Assembly (NCBI GenBank): GCA_013824835.1
Contig: PNOM01000001.1
Span: 62,001 to 126,000, forward strand
DNA: 64,000 bases
DNA from: Syntrophus sp. (in: bacteria)
GTDB taxonomy: Bacteria > Desulfobacterota > Syntrophorhabdia > Syntrophorhabdales > Syntrophorhabdaceae
Reading direction: 5' to 3'
In this document: positions 29,149 to 38,692 of the stretch, piece by piece
Numbering within the stretch: position 1 is the first letter of the stretch
How the letters are laid out: the number at the start of each line of letters is the position of its first letter
Program-made: the position numbers and the translations under genes
The notes under the pieces: model-generated
What the model was told of the DNA's origin: nothing
Databases searched by the model: none
What the model saw: only the letters and a program-made list of their open reading frames with translations

Positions 29149-30543
29149 TTATCTTTGTTTCCTACCCTCGATAGACAAAAGTATATCGCGGTAGAACCTT
29201 TTAGCCATACGCTTGAAATAATTGCTATTGTCTCCCTGTTTTTCCTGTATTTCTTTGGAGGGCAATATGAAATTTGTAGCAATCATCTTGTGTTCTTTTA
29301 GAATTGCGATAAATTCTCTACGAGGGATATTTTCTTCGTTACCGTAATACCAGGGAGTGCTGAAAAAACGGCAATCACCGTCTATCCTTAAAGTTGAAAA
29401 GTCCATATCGAAAGAAACATTACCCTTTGATAATTCCTGTTGCCATAGCTGACTTCCGGGCAGGGGCTGACAAACATAACAAACCCAGTGGTGGAAGGCG
29501 GTTGTCATCTCATAGTGTTTTACCCTCGCGATGCTATCAATCATCTCTTCTCTTGTTTCGCCCGGAAAACCATATACCTGCGAACCCCCTATGGGTATAC
29601 CTGCTTTTTGTGCGTACTTTATGGTTTTATCAATATGCTCAGGTTTTACAATCCCGCACTTTATGACCTGCAACATCCTGGGGTTTAAGCTCTCCACGCC
29701 CATGCCCAGTTTTATGGTTCCAATATCCTTAAGCATGGGCATGGTGTGTTCATCTACTAAATTTGTATTTAAAGAAATTGATCGGATTATAAATTTTCCC
29801 AACAGATTTTCTCTTATCATCAGGTCGTGAAGTTCTTCAAGGCGTTTTCTTGGTGCAAGAAACGTATCGTCTTGAAAGAAGAAATGGGGGTTGCCCGTTG
29901 CCCTGAAACGCAATTTCATTATCCAGAGTAATTTTTCGGCGCTCAGATAGGTCATCTTTCCCTGTGTATCATGTTCAACACAGTGGAAACAATGGAATGG
30001 ACATCCTCTTACCGTAGTTAATTGGAAAGGTATGGAGGGGTTTTCATATACATCGACAGGGAGAACGTCCATTTCAAGGGGTGTTCGTTTTCCGGTAAAA
30101 CATATCCGGTTATCCTGGTCTCTGTAGGCTATGCCAGGTATTTCATGGAGGGCTGGTTGTCGTGTAGCTCTATACGACCTTATGAGCTCCAGGAATGTTT
30201 CTTCTCCCTGGCCTATAACCGCGCAGTCTGCTTTTTGAGGCAGAGTTTCTGGTAGCGCTGTAATGTGAGGGCCACCAATTACAATCGGCCCGGAAAATCC
30301 CTCGTCTCTCAACCATGAGATAGTATCTTCGGTCCTGTTCCACATCTCTGTAACACTTGATATGCCTATCAGGTCGGGCTGCATATCGATGATTGCCTGT
30401 GATGTGTAAGCAATCCCGACAAAACAATCCGGTTCGAATTGTTTCACATATGTGATAAGATAACTAAAACCTATGTAATGGGCATTAAAAGCGTCAAACC
30501 GGTATTCCGGTCTTATAAGAGGTTTATAAAGTACGATCTTCAT
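29149..30543 (-). CDS. B12-binding-domain radical SAM protein
   Basis: This 464-residue protein starts at ATG 30543, two bases after the wzt stop; an in-frame TTG at 30549 is the alternative. The N-terminal domain shows QPDLIGISSVTEMW and IVIGGPHITALPE. The radical SAM cluster motif is RGCPFHCFHC near residue 180, followed by a TIM-barrel-like stretch ending near QPLPGSQLW. It is homologous in layout to the radical SAM modules at 23714 and 26504 but not identical to them. Its role in the polysaccharide pathway is inferred from position. Confidence 0.87.
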   Translation of the reverse strand: MKIVLYKPLIRPEYRFDAFNAHYIGFSYLITYVKQFEPDCFVGIAYTSQAIIDMQPDLIGISSVTEMWNRTEDTISWLRDEGFSGPIVIGGPHITALPETLPQKADCAVIGQGEETFLELIRSYRATRQPALHEIPGIAYRDQDNRICFTGKRTPLEMDVLPVDVYENPSIPFQLTTVRGCPFHCFHCVEHDTQGKMTYLSAEKLLWIMKLRFRATGNPHFFFQDDTFLAPRKRLEELHDLMIRENLLGKFIIRSISLNTNLVDEHTMPMLKDIGTIKLGMGVESLNPRMLQVIKCGIVKPEHIDKTIKYAQKAGIPIGGSQVYGFPGETREEMIDSIARVKHYEMTTAFHHWVCYVCQPLPGSQLWQQELSKGNVSFDMDFSTLRIDGDCRFFSTPWYYGNEENIPRREFIAILKEHKMIATNFILPSKEIQEKQGDNSNYFKRMAKRFYRDILLSIEGRKQR

Positions 30544-30545
30544 AC

Positions 30546-31751
30546 TCAATATTCTTCTTGAGGTATGTGATTTACAACCCCATTAATCTGATAAGGCGCA
30601 TTGCCGAAACGTTCACCGTTGACGAACAGGGATAGTAACCGGTCGATGACAAGCAAATGCCCCATCCTATTTTTGGTTGTTATAACAAGGGAAAGGTGAT
30701 AGATACCTGTATTGAGATGTAAAGGTTCAAGTGCGAGATGCAATGTGTGATTGCCCTTCGGTAGTTTTAACTCCTCTTTGTTCAGCCAACTGTTATATTC
30801 TGCGACAAACTCGCCCGATGAATGCACAAAGGCAAGGATCAACGTTATATAGTCGTTGTTGTATTCCGAGAAAAACTTAAGACTTATATTCATCGGGGCG
30901 CCGGATGTTATGGCGAAATGCCCGTTTTCCGTTTTTGCATCGACAGTAAATTCAATTAAAGAAATACCTCCCGGAGACACAACCGTCTTTTCTTTTTGAA
31001 ATATGGATGAATAATGCTGGATTGCAATATCCGGTACACCTGAAAACAGGGCTGTGCCATTGTTCATCACAAGGGTTCTGGAGGAGATCCTTGCCATTGT
31101 TGACATGTCATGGGTAACCATAATTATGGCGCAATTTTTTGCTATCTCTACGATCTTGTTGTAGCATTTTACTCGAAAACCCAGATCGCCGACAGCAAGG
31201 ATCTCATCGATGAGAAGGACATCGGGGTCACAATGGACTGCTATTGCAAATCCTAGCCTTACAAACATGCCGCTCGAATAATGTTTAACCGGGGCATCCA
31301 GAAAATCACCTATATCGGCAAACCCGACGATAGAATCAAATTGTCTGTCCACCTCTTTTTTTGTCATCCCGAGAATGGCCGCATTGATATAAATATTTTC
31401 ACGTCCTGTCAGCAATGGGTGAAAACCTGCGCCGACCTCAATGAGCGCGCCTACCTTTCCTTTTATCGTTATCCGTCCTTTATCAGGCCAGAAAATGCCA
31501 TTGAGCATCTTTAAAAGCGTTGTCTTGCCTGCGCCGTTAGGCCCTATTATTCCTAATGTCTCACCCTTTGCTATCTCGAGTGAAATGTTATTAACCGCCC
31601 AGAATTCACCTTTTCTCAGTCTTTCGGAACGGGAACTCAAACCAAAGGCGTTCATGGCAATGTCTTTCATGCCGTAGAACATGGATTTCTTCAGGGATTT
31701 GCAGTATTTTTTCGACACGTTTTCTATTTTTACGGCTGTGTTATCGTTCAC
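30546..31751 (-). CDS. wzt: Polysaccharide ABC exporter ATPase with C-terminal glycan-binding extension
   Basis: This 401-residue protein starts at GTG 31751, three bases after the permease stop; an in-frame start at 31805 would overlap the permease. The first 230 residues are the Wzt/TagH-type ATPase with Walker A IGPNGAGKTTLL, signature region VKHYSSGMFVRLGFA and Walker B DVLLIDEILAVGD. The last 150 residues form a beta-sandwich-like extension. In E. coli O8/O9a exporters such an extension recognises the modified non-reducing end of the finished chain. The same capping logic may apply here, given the neighbouring methyltransferases. Confidence 0.92.
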   Translation of the reverse strand: MNDNTAVKIENVSKKYCKSLKKSMFYGMKDIAMNAFGLSSRSERLRKGEFWAVNNISLEIAKGETLGIIGPNGAGKTTLLKMLNGIFWPDKGRITIKGKVGALIEVGAGFHPLLTGRENIYINAAILGMTKKEVDRQFDSIVGFADIGDFLDAPVKHYSSGMFVRLGFAIAVHCDPDVLLIDEILAVGDLGFRVKCYNKIVEIAKNCAIIMVTHDMSTMARISSRTLVMNNGTALFSGVPDIAIQHYSSIFQKEKTVVSPGGISLIEFTVDAKTENGHFAITSGAPMNISLKFFSEYNNDYITLILAFVHSSGEFVAEYNSWLNKEELKLPKGNHTLHLALEPLHLNTGIYHLSLVITTKNRMGHLLVIDRLLSLFVNGERFGNAPYQINGVVNHIPQEEY

Positions 31752-31753
31752 AG

Positions 31754-32608
31754 TTAAACACGCTCCGCCACCCTTGTTTCTGTCAAATGGAATACGACAA
31801 TACATATAAAAAAAATAAATACAGAGAATATACAGGAAATAATATATCCGTTTAGTTCAGTTACCTTTCCTGTCAGGAAGAGGTCTCTTGGTATCGAAAT
31901 AAGATAATAGAGTGGGTTATATCGCGAAATACCTGCAAGCAGGCCATGAGCCGGTTTTGCATAGAGGACAGGTGTAAGAAGCATCAAAAAGGTTACAACC
32001 ATGGAGAGCATGTTACCTATATCCCTCATGATGCCGTTTATCAGCGAAAAGATAAAACCGAGACCGATTGTCAGCAATAAAACAGGCAGAAGAAACAACG
32101 GGAGAAACAATATTGTCGATGATGGCGTTATTCCGTAAAACAAAAAAAGAAAAGCGACAATAAGCATTTGTACGGAAAAGGATAAAATAGGTTGCCCGAT
32201 AGATGCTATTACAAGGGATTTTTTTGAGAAATTGATTTTCACTATCATTGAACCCGCATTGACCAGCGAATTTGAACACGCCACAAGGCCGATTGAGAAT
32301 ATCTGCCAGAAGGTCAAACCGATTACAGCATAAAGAGGGTAGGGCACATCGATAATACCCGCGTTGAATATGCCTGAATTGTTTAATGCGACAAACACGC
32401 CTATACTGACTATCGGCAGGAGTAAAGACCAGAAGATTCCAATGAATGTCTGCTTGTATAATGCAAGAAAATCTCTTTTGAATAGTTGGTATATAAGCCA
32501 TCCGTTTTTATTGATTTCGTTGTAAATCTCAATAAAAATAGAGAGATAACCTTGCTTTAAAGAATTATCAGGTTCGTAAACGGTTATTTTTTGTAATGAC
32601 TTATTCAA
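31754..32608 (-). CDS. wzm: Polysaccharide ABC exporter permease
   Basis: This is the ABC-2 type permease partner of Wzt. Six hydrophobic segments are visible, and a cytoplasmic N-terminus contains QLFKRDFLALYKQTFIGIFW, typical of Wzm/TagG/KpsM proteins. A TTG at 32608 with a CAGGAG site upstream was chosen; a TTG at 32653 would add 15 residues without a ribosome binding site. It is the first gene of the minus-strand polysaccharide run, divergent from the glycosyltransferase at 32757. The pair exports a lipid-linked chain across the inner membrane. Confidence 0.9.
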   Translation of the reverse strand: MNKSLQKITVYEPDNSLKQGYLSIFIEIYNEINKNGWLIYQLFKRDFLALYKQTFIGIFWSLLLPIVSIGVFVALNNSGIFNAGIIDVPYPLYAVIGLTFWQIFSIGLVACSNSLVNAGSMIVKINFSKKSLVIASIGQPILSFSVQMLIVAFLFLFYGITPSSTILFLPLFLLPVLLLTIGLGFIFSLINGIMRDIGNMLSMVVTFLMLLTPVLYAKPAHGLLAGISRYNPLYYLISIPRDLFLTGKVTELNGYIISCIFSVFIFFICIVVFHLTETRVAERV

Positions 32609-32756
32609 TGGAAATAAAACTCCTGTATTATGAATGTTGATTGCCCTGCACAATTATAACTGAAACTATTTGATATTTCTATAAACCCCTATTTTTATTT
32701 TTCGGCAAGTTTTTTAATGAATTTTTACCAAAAAACTTCTAAGCTAAGAAAAACAT

Positions 32757-33755
32757 ATGGTTAGCATACTTATTGTAAATTACAACGGGATAGATTTTAT
32801 TGAAGACTGTTTGAATTCCCTTGAAAGACAGACCTTTAAAGACTTTGAAGTAATCATTGTAGATAACGGCTCTGCGGATTGTTCTTTGACACGGTTGAAT
32901 GCATTCCTCGCCGATAACCCCATTTCTTATCCGTTCAGGGTAGTTCCCTTGTCCGAAAACATAGGTTTTTCCGGTGGGAATAAGGCAGCGTTGGGGCACG
33001 CAAATGGTGAGTTCGTGGCGCTTTTAAATAATGACACCGAGCCCGATGAAAAGTGGCTTGAAAAGTTGATGGAAGGGATGGGTAATGACCCGGCAATAGG
33101 GATATGCGCATCCAGACTTATCGTATATCAATCCGATATAGTTGATAGCGCCGGGGACGGATATTCGACAGCGCTCAAGGGATTTAAAAGGGGTGAAGGA
33201 AGAAACGAAAACGCTTATGACAACAATGAATATGTATTCGGTGCGTGCGCAGGTGCTGCCTTGTATCGAAGGCGGATGATAAAAGAAATAGGTTTTCTCG
33301 ACGAAGATTTTTTTCTGATATATGAGGATACTGATTTGAATTTTAGGGCGCAACTCGGGGGCTGGAAAGTTCTGTTTGTTCCGATGGCCGTTGTTTGGCA
33401 TAAAGTCCGTTCATCGATAGGTGTTATGAGTGATTCAGCGGTATACTATTCCCTTAGAAACAGTGAACTGGTAAGGATTAAGGATGTTCCGGCATGTGTT
33501 TTTATAATCTGTATGCCTGAATTCTTGATAAATTTATTTGCAGAATTTGTTTATTTTGTAATCAAGCATAAAAAATTTAGGCTGTATTGTAAGGCAAAGA
33601 GGGATGCGCTGAGGATGTTTCCGAAGATGTATCGAAAAAGAAAGGCGATAATGAAATCCAGGAGAGTGGACAACAGATATATATTGGATATAATGACTCC
33701 TGTATGGCAGAAGGATTTTTTCAAGGCAAAGATAAAGAGGTTTTTGCATGATTAG
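32757..33755 (+). CDS. Glycosyltransferase family 2, rhamnosyltransferase-like
   Basis: The 332-residue GT-A enzyme starts VSILIVNYNGIDFIEDCLNS and has IIVDNGSADCS and LLNNDTEPDEKW, the pattern of the WbbL/rhamnosyltransferase type. FLIYEDTDLNFRAQLGGW provides the ED catalytic-base motif. A hydrophobic stretch near residue 245 could associate with the membrane. It is the first of a plus-strand trio divergent from the exporter genes and overlaps the next gene by eight bases. Confidence 0.92.
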   Translation: MVSILIVNYNGIDFIEDCLNSLERQTFKDFEVIIVDNGSADCSLTRLNAFLADNPISYPFRVVPLSENIGFSGGNKAALGHANGEFVALLNNDTEPDEKWLEKLMEGMGNDPAIGICASRLIVYQSDIVDSAGDGYSTALKGFKRGEGRNENAYDNNEYVFGACAGAALYRRRMIKEIGFLDEDFFLIYEDTDLNFRAQLGGWKVLFVPMAVVWHKVRSSIGVMSDSAVYYSLRNSELVRIKDVPACVFIICMPEFLINLFAEFVYFVIKHKKFRLYCKAKRDALRMFPKMYRKRKAIMKSRRVDNRYILDIMTPVWQKDFFKAKIKRFLHD

Positions 33756-34635
33756 TGTAGTAATACCGACTTTCAATGCAGGCAGATATATCCATGGCCT
33801 CTTGTCTTCGATCAAATCACAGACGGTCTTATGTGAAACCGTCATCATAGATTCATCCTCTACGGATAACACTGTATCAGTTTCAGAATCATTTGGTGCA
33901 AAGGTTGTATCGATAAAAAAAGAGGACTTTAATCACGGAAGGGCAAGGAATTTGGCGGCTTCACATACTCGCGGGGATTTTATTGTTTTCCTTACGCAGG
34001 ATGCATTGCCGTTTGATGTTCATTGCATAGAAAGGCTTGTTGCATCTGTTGAAGGTGATATTGCCGCCTGCTATGGAAGACAAATCCCCATGGATTCGGC
34101 AAAACCCACAGAGAAGTTTACAAGATATTACAACTACCCTGAGACAAAGGCAGTCAGAGGGCTTGGCGACACATCAGTATATGGAATAAGGACGTTTTTT
34201 TTCAGCAACGTATTCTCAGTGGTAAGGAGGTATGAATTTGAGTTGCTGGGTGGATTTCCGGAGGATTTAATCATGTTTGAAGACATGCTTTTTGCGGCAA
34301 AACTGATGATGAAGGGTTGCAGGATTGCCTATTCTCCTGATGCAAAGGTTATCCATTCCCATAATTATTCCTTGCGTCAGCAGTTTATAAGGTATCTCGA
34401 AGCAGGCATATCATTCAGCAATAATCCATGGTTTCTTGAGCAGGCGAAAGCAGACAAAGAGGGAGTTGCCTTTTTGAAGGAGGAGTTTAAATTCTTCGTA
34501 AGGGAACATAAGGCATATTGGATCATATACGGTATCATTGAAGCTTTGTACAAATATACAGGCTATAAGCTTGGGCTGAGTTACTCAAAATTTCCCTCAT
34601 TTCTTTTTAAGGGGGTTATTCGAACCCATGCTTAA
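33748..34635 (+). CDS. Glycosyltransferase family 2
   Basis: The 295-residue protein has MISVVIPTFNAGRYIHGLLS, IDSSSTDNT and FLTQDALPFD in the nucleotide and metal-binding positions, and MFEDMLFAAKLMMKGCRI as acceptor-side ED-like motif. The pattern is common in rhamnosyltransferases of O-antigen clusters. It overlaps both neighbours by eight bases and so forms a coupled unit with the upstream GT2 and the downstream sugar transferase. Sugar specificity is unknown. Confidence 0.9.
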   Translation: MISVVIPTFNAGRYIHGLLSSIKSQTVLCETVIIDSSSTDNTVSVSESFGAKVVSIKKEDFNHGRARNLAASHTRGDFIVFLTQDALPFDVHCIERLVASVEGDIAACYGRQIPMDSAKPTEKFTRYYNYPETKAVRGLGDTSVYGIRTFFFSNVFSVVRRYEFELLGGFPEDLIMFEDMLFAAKLMMKGCRIAYSPDAKVIHSHNYSLRQQFIRYLEAGISFSNNPWFLEQAKADKEGVAFLKEEFKFFVREHKAYWIIYGIIEALYKYTGYKLGLSYSKFPSFLFKGVIRTHA

Positions 34636-35980
34636 GGAAAAGCGTTGGCAGAACCTGATCTTTCTGGCCGGTGATCTTCTGGCTGTAGGTATCTGTCTTG
34701 TTTTTGCTTTCCATGCAAGGGTGTGGCTCGAAGGTTTTCTTAATTTAGTTGAACTGGGTCATGGAATTACTTTCTATATATACAAATGGTGGGTTTTTTT
34801 GGTTGTTATATCGATGATAGGGTATTATGGAGGCTATGGCACCATAATAACAATATGGGATGATTTTGCGGTATTGCTGAGAAGTCTCTTTGCATCATTT
34901 TTAATCATATGGGTAATATTGTCGCTGCAGAAAGAGGCTGAAACAGTATCAAGGATTATAGTAAGCCTGAGTTTTATTTATATGGCAGTTCTGTTGCCCT
35001 TGGTGAGGTTTTTCATAAAGTTCATTCTCTTTAAAACGTGTAATCAGAGGAGACGGGCATATCTGTTTGATCGGAGAAAAGGGGATAGAAGCGATGAGCT
35101 TAAAGAATCCTTAAATAATGAATGGTACCCAGGATATGATATCGTTGATAAGATACATATAGATTCATTGAGCGAAAGAATAGATACATGTTTTGTCCCA
35201 ATCGAGTGTTCCGATGAAGAGACTATAAAGACCCTGAAACAGTGTGTTGAGAATATGATCATCGTATCAAGTTTATCGGGACTGTCATTTATGAATACCA
35301 AGATCAGAACATTCATGACAAAAAATATAGCCCTGATAACTACAAACAACGGCCTTCTTTCGAAACAAAAGCTGATTATAAAGAGATTTCTCGATATTGT
35401 ACTGGCAGGAGCAGGGATGATAGTCTTCATGCCATTTTTATTAATAATCCCTCTTCTCATAAAAATAGATTCGAGGGGTCCGGTTTTTTTCTACCATCGA
35501 AGATGCGGCATGAATCTTGAGAAATTCGATATGATAAAGTATAGAACTATGCACATTGAAAAGGGCGCTGTTATGGATGAATATGTAGATATGAACCCTG
35601 AGGCTCTCACGGAGTTGCAAGAGAGAAATAAGATTAAAGATGACCCAAGGGTGACGAGGGTAGGGAGGATACTACGAAAAACGTCCCTTGATGAACTGCC
35701 TCAATTCCTGAATGTAATAAAAGGTGAAATGTCTCTGGTTGGACCCAGACCTGATACAAAAAAGGCCATCAGCGCCTTTCTGGGATCCTATGGAGCAATC
35801 TATTCCAGGGTCCGGCCGGGCATTACAGGTCTCTGGCAGGTGAGCGGAAGAAGTGACATAAAGTATAACGAGAGGGTAAGGCTTGATTATCTCTATGTGT
35901 TGAACTGGTCTATATGGCTGGACATTATTATTATTCTCAAGACCTTCAGGGCGATATGCGGGGGAAAGGGGGCCTACTAA
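34628..35980 (+). CDS. Undecaprenyl-phosphate sugar-1-phosphate transferase
   Basis: This polyisoprenyl-phosphate hexose-1-phosphate transferase starts glycan assembly by loading the first sugar onto undecaprenyl phosphate. The 450 residues begin with four hydrophobic segments, then a central soluble region. The conserved C-terminal catalytic domain has KRFLDIVLAGAGMIVF, FDMIKYRTMH, TSLDELPQFLNVIKGEMSLV with VGPRPD, and RPGITGLWQVSGRSD. It resembles WbaP/WcaJ rather than the short PglC type. It is the natural first enzyme for the glycosyltransferases around it. Confidence 0.94.
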   Translation: MLKEKRWQNLIFLAGDLLAVGICLVFAFHARVWLEGFLNLVELGHGITFYIYKWWVFLVVISMIGYYGGYGTIITIWDDFAVLLRSLFASFLIIWVILSLQKEAETVSRIIVSLSFIYMAVLLPLVRFFIKFILFKTCNQRRRAYLFDRRKGDRSDELKESLNNEWYPGYDIVDKIHIDSLSERIDTCFVPIECSDEETIKTLKQCVENMIIVSSLSGLSFMNTKIRTFMTKNIALITTNNGLLSKQKLIIKRFLDIVLAGAGMIVFMPFLLIIPLLIKIDSRGPVFFYHRRCGMNLEKFDMIKYRTMHIEKGAVMDEYVDMNPEALTELQERNKIKDDPRVTRVGRILRKTSLDELPQFLNVIKGEMSLVGPRPDTKKAISAFLGSYGAIYSRVRPGITGLWQVSGRSDIKYNERVRLDYLYVLNWSIWLDIIIILKTFRAICGGKGAY

Positions 35981-36041
35981 TTTTTGAGGGCAGTGATATA
36001 TGTCATTGACTTAAGGTATTGTTTTTTGATAGGGTTTGATA

Positions 36042-37079
36042 ATGCTTACCTTTAAAAAGGCAATTCAGAAAGGTATTGTCTATTTAAACCCCTTTACTAA
36101 CTTTTCTCCTCATGAAGGAAAGGTGGAAATCAGATGGGACCCCCTCACTGATTTGACTTCAAGAATCGTTCATTTTCCTGTAAAAAAGATCGGGAAGTTC
36201 AATTTCAATGATACTGTAGAGGGATCACTACATAGCAAATGTCCCTTTTGTCCTGAGAATATCGAGAGGATGACCTCGAGGTTTGACAAGGGTCTATTCG
36301 GCTTTGAAAGACTGGAACGGGATGGCGTCACGGTTATTCCGAATATTTTGTCCTTTGATAAATATTGTCTTGTCGCAATTATCTCCAAAGAACATTTTGT
36401 AGATATGGATACCCTTATTAATGGGAACTATCTGCTGAAAGGCATAAAGGCCCTTATAGAGGCACTCCGCATTATAAACGACTTCGATAAAGAGGCACAA
36501 TTTTATTCAATAAACTGTAATTATATGCCCATGTCCGGGAGCAGCATACTTCATCCTCATATTCAGGCAATTGCCGGTGAATATCCAACGAATTATCATG
36601 GCCTAATCCTTGATAAGAGCAGGATATTCTGCAAAGATAACAAAAGAGTCTTCTGGGATGTACTGATGAATGAGGAGAAGGATCTCTACGATCGCTACAT
36701 CAATGATGATGGCAAGGTCTACTGGTATGCCCCTTTTGCTCCAAAAGGAAATGTTGATCTTGGTTGCATTTTTCAAAAAAACTCCATCTTTGATCTTACT
36801 GACGCGGATATGAACAGTTTTGGTACAGGTCTGCACAAAATATTGACTTATCTAAAGATGGAGAATATATCAGGCTTTAACTTCAGTCTTTTTTCAGGCG
36901 TAAAAGACGAAGAATCTTTCAGGGCAAATATGAGAATTGTTGCCCGTAGATTTCTTCCCCCGGTAAATGCTTCAGATGCAAATTATTTTAACAAAATACA
37001 TATGGAGAGTGCCTGTTTGTTGTTTCCCGAAGATGTAGCAGAAGAGGCGCGGGAAATATGGAGCAAAAAAATAATATAA
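36042..37079 (+). CDS. GalT-like HIT-superfamily protein
   Basis: The protein of 345 residues has zinc-type cysteines in SKCPFCPENIERM near residue 70 and the HIT-like motif SSILHPHIQAIAGE near residue 175. Both correspond to galactose-1-phosphate uridylyltransferases, where a His-Pro-His carries the nucleotidyl intermediate. It could therefore make a nucleotide sugar for the polysaccharide. The usual HPH is followed by GQ, whereas here it is IQ, so substrate and even reaction are uncertain. The ATG at 36042 was preferred to a TTG six bases upstream. It lies between the glycan genes and pilM. Confidence 0.7.
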   Translation: MLTFKKAIQKGIVYLNPFTNFSPHEGKVEIRWDPLTDLTSRIVHFPVKKIGKFNFNDTVEGSLHSKCPFCPENIERMTSRFDKGLFGFERLERDGVTVIPNILSFDKYCLVAIISKEHFVDMDTLINGNYLLKGIKALIEALRIINDFDKEAQFYSINCNYMPMSGSSILHPHIQAIAGEYPTNYHGLILDKSRIFCKDNKRVFWDVLMNEEKDLYDRYINDDGKVYWYAPFAPKGNVDLGCIFQKNSIFDLTDADMNSFGTGLHKILTYLKMENISGFNFSLFSGVKDEESFRANMRIVARRFLPPVNASDANYFNKIHMESACLLFPEDVAEEAREIWSKKII

Positions 37080-37103
37080 CGTGATATACTTATCAGGAGA
37101 GCT

Positions 37104-38162
37104 ATGGTTTCAGGTTTCTTAAATAAACTTGGTTTCAGGAAGTCCAACGAGCTGATAGGCGTTGATATCGGCACGACTTCGATAAAGATCTGCGTAATGA
37201 AATACTTAAAAGATGGTTTCAAGCTCCTTGATGTGGCAATGAGGTCATATGAGGAGAATATACTTAGTGATGGCAACATCATTGACGGCGCTTTTGTTTC
37301 ACGGGAATTGAAAAGCCTGCTTCAGGAAAAGGGCATAAAAGCAAAGGCTACGGCCAGTGCCCTTTCAAGCTATTCCGTCATAGCAAAAAGGGTTTCTGTG
37401 CCTTTTCTTGATGAAGAAGCCCTTGAAAATACAATGAATCTCGAAGTAGAGAGCGTAATCCCCTTTCCCCTCAAGGATATCTATTACAGTTATTATGTGA
37501 TAGGCGCTGACGAGGAGAGGGAGACTATGTTGAATGTTCAGATAGTAGCAGCAAAAAAGGAAATAATAGACGGCTACAGGAAGGCGTTCGATATGGCCGG
37601 CCTGGATCTCCAATTCCTTGATGTGGATATCTTCGGGGTTACGAATCTTATTGAGCAGATATATAATCCAAAGGAAATGTCTGTTGTGGCGGTAGATATA
37701 GGGGCATCTATAACAAATATCGCAATAATGAAAGAGGAGAATATTGAGTTTACCCGTGAAGTATTAATGGGGGGCAGGCATCTCACCAATCAGATTGAAA
37801 AAACGATGAGACTCTCATATAAAGAGGCAGAAGACAAGAAAATTTCCGGCGATGATTCGGTATCATATCTTTTTGAAGATTTTATATTTAATATTTCATC
37901 AGAGATAAACAAAACGGTCAATTTTTATGCATCTACCAAGCCGAAAGAAAGGATCGGCAGGATATACCTGACCGGAGGCTCATCTTTGCTCAGGGGGCTT
38001 AAGGAGGCAATACAAAAAAATATGGGGATTGAGGTAGAATATATCAATCCCTTTCTCTTCATAAATGAAGGGGATAATAAACTTGTTACCTATGATCATT
38101 TCAGAGAATTTATGTCCGTTGCACTATACCTGTCTTCAAGGATAACTGACCTGGAATCATGA
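37104..38162 (+). CDS. pilM: Type IV pilus assembly protein PilM
   Basis: PilM is an actin-like cytoplasmic ATPase that binds the N-terminus of PilN and forms the inner ring of the pilus alignment complex. The 352-residue sequence has the phosphate loops LIGVDIGTTSIKI and VAVDIGASITNIAI and the adenosine motif IYLTGGSSLLRGL. An AGGAG site precedes the ATG. The stop overlaps the pilN start as ATGA, and it heads the pilMNOPQ operon. Confidence 0.96.
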   Translation: MVSGFLNKLGFRKSNELIGVDIGTTSIKICVMKYLKDGFKLLDVAMRSYEENILSDGNIIDGAFVSRELKSLLQEKGIKAKATASALSSYSVIAKRVSVPFLDEEALENTMNLEVESVIPFPLKDIYYSYYVIGADEERETMLNVQIVAAKKEIIDGYRKAFDMAGLDLQFLDVDIFGVTNLIEQIYNPKEMSVVAVDIGASITNIAIMKEENIEFTREVLMGGRHLTNQIEKTMRLSYKEAEDKKISGDDSVSYLFEDFIFNISSEINKTVNFYASTKPKERIGRIYLTGGSSLLRGLKEAIQKNMGIEVEYINPFLFINEGDNKLVTYDHFREFMSVALYLSSRITDLES

Positions 38163-38692
38163 TAAAGATAAATTTACTACCACGGAAGGCTCATAAATCA
38201 TTACATCGTTTCCATATATATGCATTTATACTGGTTTTTATAATTAATCTGTCAATAATTGCAGGCATCTATTTCAGTAACGTAAGGGATATTGCCCAAT
38301 ATAGATCGGCAATTGAAAATGCAAAGAAAGAGATCGCAAGTCTTGATAAGGTTTATAAGGAATACCTACAGATAGAGAAGGAAAAAAAGGAGATTGAGAG
38401 ACGGATAAAGGCTATCGAAGGGTTGAAAGAAGGCAGGGCTCTTGCAGCAAGGACCCTTTACGATATGTCAAACGTCATAAAGGAAAGAATATGGCTGAGG
38501 ACATTCAGGAAAACCGACAATACCTTTGAGATTGAGGGGCGGTCAATGGAAAACGAATCCATATCTGATTTTGTTGAGACCATCTCGACGATACCCTATT
38601 TAAAAAACGTGGAATTGAAAAAGGTTGAAGATATAAACGAAGAAGGTCTTGTAATAAAAAAGTTTTTGGTACAGGGAAATATTGCCTTATGA
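38159..38692 (+). CDS. pilN: Type IV pilus assembly protein PilN
   Basis: The 177-residue protein has the conserved N-terminal MIKINLLPRKA, which docks in PilM, followed by one membrane helix (about residues 22-42), a coiled coil (SLDKVYKEYLQIEKEKKEIE) and a small ferredoxin-like periplasmic domain. It overlaps pilM and pilO by four bases each. PilN and PilO form the periplasmic heterodimer between the inner-membrane platform and PilP/PilQ. Confidence 0.95.
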   Translation: MIKINLLPRKAHKSLHRFHIYAFILVFIINLSIIAGIYFSNVRDIAQYRSAIENAKKEIASLDKVYKEYLQIEKEKKEIERRIKAIEGLKEGRALAARTLYDMSNVIKERIWLRTFRKTDNTFEIEGRSMENESISDFVETISTIPYLKNVELKKVEDINEEGLVIKKFLVQGNIAL

